Assembly: GCA_030612785.1 (NCBI GenBank)
Contig: JAUWNF010000116.1
Coordinates: forward strand, 1-8,828
Origin: Phycisphaerales bacterium
GTDB lineage: Bacteria > Planctomycetota > Phycisphaerae > UBA1845
Direction: 5' to 3'
Length of the DNA stretch: 8,828 bases
Part shown: positions 7,063-8,828 of the stretch, piece after piece
How the letters are laid out: each line of letters starts with the position of its first letter
Numbering within the stretch: position 1 is the stretch's first letter
Program-made: the position numbers and the translations under genes
Notes under the pieces: model-generated
The model's database searches: none
The model's input: only the letters and a program-made list of their open reading frames with translations
What the model was told of the DNA's origin: nothing

Positions 7063-7923
7063 TCAGCCTCGTTTCGCAAGCAGCGTAGCCAGACGCTCGT
7101 ACTCGTGTTTGGGCATGGTCGCGCTGTGGGCCTCCTCCGGAAACCGCTCCGCGACGACATCGTCGGCGTATGCTTGGAACGCGTCCAGTAGAACGCGGTG
7201 CAACTCGGCGTACCGCTTGATCGAACGCGGCGGATGCCCCGCGCTGTAACCCAACATATCGTGCAATACGACGACGGCACCATCACAATGTGGACCGGCC
7301 GCACATCCAATGACAGGCAAGGCCGTGCGCTCGGTGATGATGCGGGCGACCTCATGGGGGACGGCCTCCAGCAGCAAGGCGACCGCGCCGGCTTCCTCCA
7401 GAATCTTCGCATCCTCGATAATCGTCAGGGCATCCTGGGCCGTCTTGCCCTGACACTTGTAACCGCCGTGTTGGTGAACGGACTGGGGCTTGAGCCCCAA
7501 GTGGGCCATTACCGGTATCGTGGCGCGGGACATCGCCGCCACCGTGTCCGCCAACCGACGGTCCACCTCCACCTTAACGCAATCGCAGCCCGCCCGGGCC
7601 ATGAACTCCCCCGCGTTGTGGATCGCTTCCTCGGAACATACCTGGTAGCTCAGGTAGGGCATGTCTCCGATCAGAAACTTACTCGGTGCGCCGTGCCGAA
7701 CCGCCGTGGTGATCGTTACCAGATGATCCACGGTCACCGGCAAAGTGGTCGAGTGGCCCAGGCACACTTCGCCGTAGGTGTCGCCGACCAGCACGGCATC
7801 CATCTCAGACTGTTCGAGAAGACACGCCGTCGCGTAGTCGTAGCAGGTCACCACGGGGATCTTCCGGCGTTCGCGCTTGCGCGCGACGAGCGTCTGTAAC
7901 GTAATCCTGGAACGCGAGGTCAT
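7063..7923 (-). CDS. panB: 3-methyl-2-oxobutanoate hydroxymethyltransferase (ketopantoate hydroxymethyltransferase)
   Basis: PanB transfers a one-carbon unit from 5,10-methylenetetrahydrofolate to 2-oxoisovalerate, giving ketopantoate. This is the first committed step of pantothenate and coenzyme A synthesis, in the cytoplasm. The 286 residues cover the whole TIM-barrel family (E. coli 264). Expected active-site positions are present: Asp48 in VGD, Asp87 in IGDMPY (metal), Lys117 and Glu119 in KVEV, and Glu186 in LLEAVP. Further signatures are VTCYDYATA (25-33), GHSTTLPVTVDH (56-67) and HLGLKPQSV...GGYKCQGKT (141-161). Two differences from E. coli stand out: the Ser after VGD is Thr49, and the IGxGAG loop reads IGCAAGPHCDG (205-215). 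Both look tolerable. No panC or panD is adjacent. The ATG at 7923 has only a weak ribosome site (GGTG 6-9 bases upstream). Confidence 0.96.
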   Translation of the reverse strand: MTSRSRITLQTLVARKRERRKIPVVTCYDYATACLLEQSEMDAVLVGDTYGEVCLGHSTTLPVTVDHLVTITTAVRHGAPSKFLIGDMPYLSYQVCSEEAIHNAGEFMARAGCDCVKVEVDRRLADTVAAMSRATIPVMAHLGLKPQSVHQHGGYKCQGKTAQDALTIIEDAKILEEAGAVALLLEAVPHEVARIITERTALPVIGCAAGPHCDGAVVVLHDMLGYSAGHPPRSIKRYAELHRVLLDAFQAYADDVVAERFPEEAHSATMPKHEYERLATLLAKRG

Positions 7924-7997
7924 GTGCTACACCATACCGCTTCGGACGGTCGAACAGCGCCAGAGCAATCGCGGGCCGAAAGCACGCCGCCAACCAC

Positions 7998-8014
7998 GCG
8001 GGGACCAGCCCCGC
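7998..8014. other. GC-rich hairpin in the panB leader
   Basis: GCGGGG and CCCCGC form a 6-bp stem around a 5-base loop. It lies in the predicted panB 5' untranslated region, about 75 nt before the ATG. No T run follows on either strand, so it is not a standard intrinsic terminator. It could affect panB mRNA stability or translation. Confidence 0.4.
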
Positions 8015-8051
8015 AACGGACAGCTACGCTGCACACGTATGCTTTATCTAT

Positions 8052-8080
8052 AGGATATGCTTTGGACTCGCTGGTGACAA
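8052..8080 (-). promoter_or_regulatory. Candidate panB promoter
   Basis: On the minus strand TTGTCA (-35, 8075-8080, 5 of 6 matches) and TATCCT (-10, 8052-8057, 4 of 6) are separated by exactly 17 bp. The -10 lies in a local AT-rich patch (8038-8060) that is unusual for this region. Transcription from about 8045 would give a leader of roughly 120 nt before the panB ATG. Confidence 0.45.
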
Positions 8081-8126
8081 CCCGTCTTTCCTGGCCCCAG
8101 CAGCGTAAACTATCCCCCGACGGGGC

Positions 8127-8144
8127 AGCTTCGGCGCCGAAGCT
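8127..8144. promoter_or_regulatory. Perfect 18-bp palindrome between the membrane protein gene and panB
   Basis: AGCTTCGGCGCCGAAGCT is identical to its own reverse complement. It lies 41 bp after the stop of the membrane protein gene and about 47 bp upstream of the candidate panB -35 box. It could form the hairpin of a terminator for the upstream gene, although no T run follows, or be a dimeric repressor site. The choice cannot be made from sequence. Confidence 0.4.
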
Positions 8145-8184
8145 CCGGAGGACGCGGACCGAAAGCAGACCTGGAATCTCGGTT

Positions 8185-8559
8185 CTATGGCGGGGTGGGG
8201 GCGTCCGGTTCCGGATCGCTGGGTCGGCCGCACTCGGGGCACAGAGGCGTGGTGCAGCCGCGAACGTCGTAGCGACACCACGGACACTCGTTGGGATACT
8301 TCTCCCGCAGATGGCTCCAAACGCGGGTCAGACTCGCGCTGCGCAACGGCCACCTCAGCACCAGGGCATATAGCCCCGGAATGAGCGCGTGCCCAAGGAT
8401 TACGATCAGGTCTTCCTGCCAGGCCGGCCGGGCCATGGGCATGAACCACACGCGGTCGAGCACGCGCCATAACGCGAACAGGATCAGCCCGTACAACGGA
8501 TACACGCACCACCGGCGGCGGGAGAAATCGGTCAAACGACACTCGGAAATGGTGTCCAT
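8185..8559 (-). CDS. Small membrane protein with C-terminal zinc ribbon
   Basis: This hypothetical protein of 124 residues has two predicted membrane helices, at about 18-34 (WCVYPLYGLILFALW) and about 51-69 (LIVILGHALIPGLYALVL). A cytoplasm-sized tail follows, with C92-P-W-C95 and C107-P-E-C110 (CPWCRYDVRG...CPECGRP). This four-Cys ribbon closely resembles the CPxCGYDLRG...CPECG ribbon of many planctomycete proteins of unknown role. A low-complexity Pro/Asp tail ends the protein. The start at ATG 8559 is preferred because GGAG sits 8 bases upstream; the in-frame GTG at 8568 would overlap that site. The minus-strand gap to panB is 261 bp with a separate candidate promoter, so a shared transcript is not required. 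I do not recognise a specific function; zinc binding is inferred. Confidence 0.82.
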   Translation of the reverse strand: MDTISECRLTDFSRRRWCVYPLYGLILFALWRVLDRVWFMPMARPAWQEDLIVILGHALIPGLYALVLRWPLRSASLTRVWSHLREKYPNECPWCRYDVRGCTTPLCPECGRPSDPEPDAPTPP

Positions 8560-8632
8560 TCGTGACACTCCAACGAGCTAAGGTGCCTCAACGACGCGCT
8601 TCCGACGTACCGGCTTGGCTTGATCCTGAGGG

Positions 8633-8685
8633 TGGCATGCCTAAGCGGAGCGAAACGAAGTGAAGCGCAGCGCAGGCATGTATCA
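8633..8685. repeat. Hairpin repeat, left copy (purine-rich core)
   Basis: The 53-bp element begins TGGCATGCCTAAGC (8633-8646) and ends GCGCAGGCATGTATCA (8670-8685). CATGCCT and AGGCATG within the ends can pair as a 7-bp stem. The 23-base core (8647-8669) is purine-rich with GCGAAA/CGAAG/TGAAGC steps. The same ends occur in inverted orientation at 8786-8828 around a different core. Confidence 0.8.
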
Positions 8686-8690
8686 GCCGT

Positions 8691-8785
8691 TCACCTGTCG
8701 ATCGGCGGAATACTCTCCACATCCGTCACCACCGGCCCATCCGCTTGGCGGGCGAAGTACCGCAATCTCAATCCACGGGCACGAT
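8691..8785 (-). pseudogene. Possible C-terminal coding remnant between the two hairpin repeats
   Basis: On the minus strand a frame reads RARGLRLRYFARQADG followed by PVVTDVESIPPIDR and a TGA at 8691-8693. Residue composition and third-position GC look like real coding sequence, but there is no plausible start. Going upstream, the frame enters the right-hand repeat and meets TAA at 8817-8819. This fits the tail of a gene whose front part was lost when the repeat inserted or recombined. It could also be chance. I do not recognise the family. Confidence 0.25.
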
Positions 8786-8828
8786 TGATACATGCCTGCG
8801 CCGGCCTTTGGCCGGCTTAGGCATGCCA
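8786..8828. repeat. Hairpin repeat, right copy (GGCCGG core), inverted and reaching the window end
   Basis: The element begins TGATACATGCCTGCGC (8786-8801) and ends GCTTAGGCATGCCA (8815-8828), the exact inverted ends of the copy at 8633-8685. Its 13-base core is CGGCCTTTGGCCG. The whole folds as a strong hairpin: CATGCCT pairs with AGGCATG, a 2-base internal mismatch follows, then GCCGGCC pairs with GGCCGGC around a TTT loop. It may extend past the window. Confidence 0.85.

Noticed and set aside
7198..7899. Plus-strand open frame inside panB
   Set aside because: The minus strand encodes an unmistakable PanB over the same bases.
7924..8373. Plus-strand open frame across the panB leader
   Set aside because: It overlaps the zinc-ribbon membrane protein gene on the other strand and shows no motif; composition is Arg/Pro/Ala-rich.
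8620..8820. Plus-strand open frame across the repeats at the right end
   Set aside because: Most of it is repeat sequence and it has no family resemblance.

Overview
The window looks like chromosomal DNA from a member of the Planctomycetota, possibly the Phycisphaerae. This rests on gene style only. It has an ECF sigma factor followed by a zinc-ribbon/Ser-Thr-kinase/TPR membrane protein. It also has a secreted protein ending in dockerin-like Asp-rich calcium loops, and a small membrane protein with the CPxC...CPEC ribbon common in that phylum. Coding sequence is GC-rich and dense, and no phage, transposase, tRNA, rRNA or CRISPR is visible.

Layout. Plus strand, 1-4980: the 3' part of an ECF sigma factor gene (cut by the window edge); a 181-bp gap with an imperfect inverted repeat; a 955-residue receptor-type Ser/Thr kinase; then, after its own extended -10 promoter, a secreted repeat protein with dockerin-like loops. 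Minus strand, 8828-5051 (read right to left): a possible coding remnant between two inverted copies of a hairpin repeat, a two-helix zinc-ribbon membrane protein, panB (pantothenate synthesis), a bifunctional-nuclease (BFN) family protein, and an L-arabinokinase/galactokinase-like GHMP protein. The two blocks converge at 4981-5050, where I see no clear terminator.

How the genes fit together. The sigma factor and kinase probably form a signalling module, as is typical for planctomycetes. The BFN and GHMP genes are 32 bp apart and appear to share a promoter with a perfect TTGACA -35 box. panB has its own candidate promoter and a leader of about 120 nt carrying a GC-rich hairpin.

Most notable result. 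The GHMP protein keeps the fold-specific sequence of the L-arabinokinase family along its whole length. It has nevertheless lost the catalytic Arg, the catalytic Asp and the entire GxGLSSSA phosphate loop, in an intact reading frame. It therefore looks like a pseudokinase, perhaps a sugar or nucleotide sensor. Second in interest are two hairpin repeats at the right end that share identical ends but have unrelated cores.
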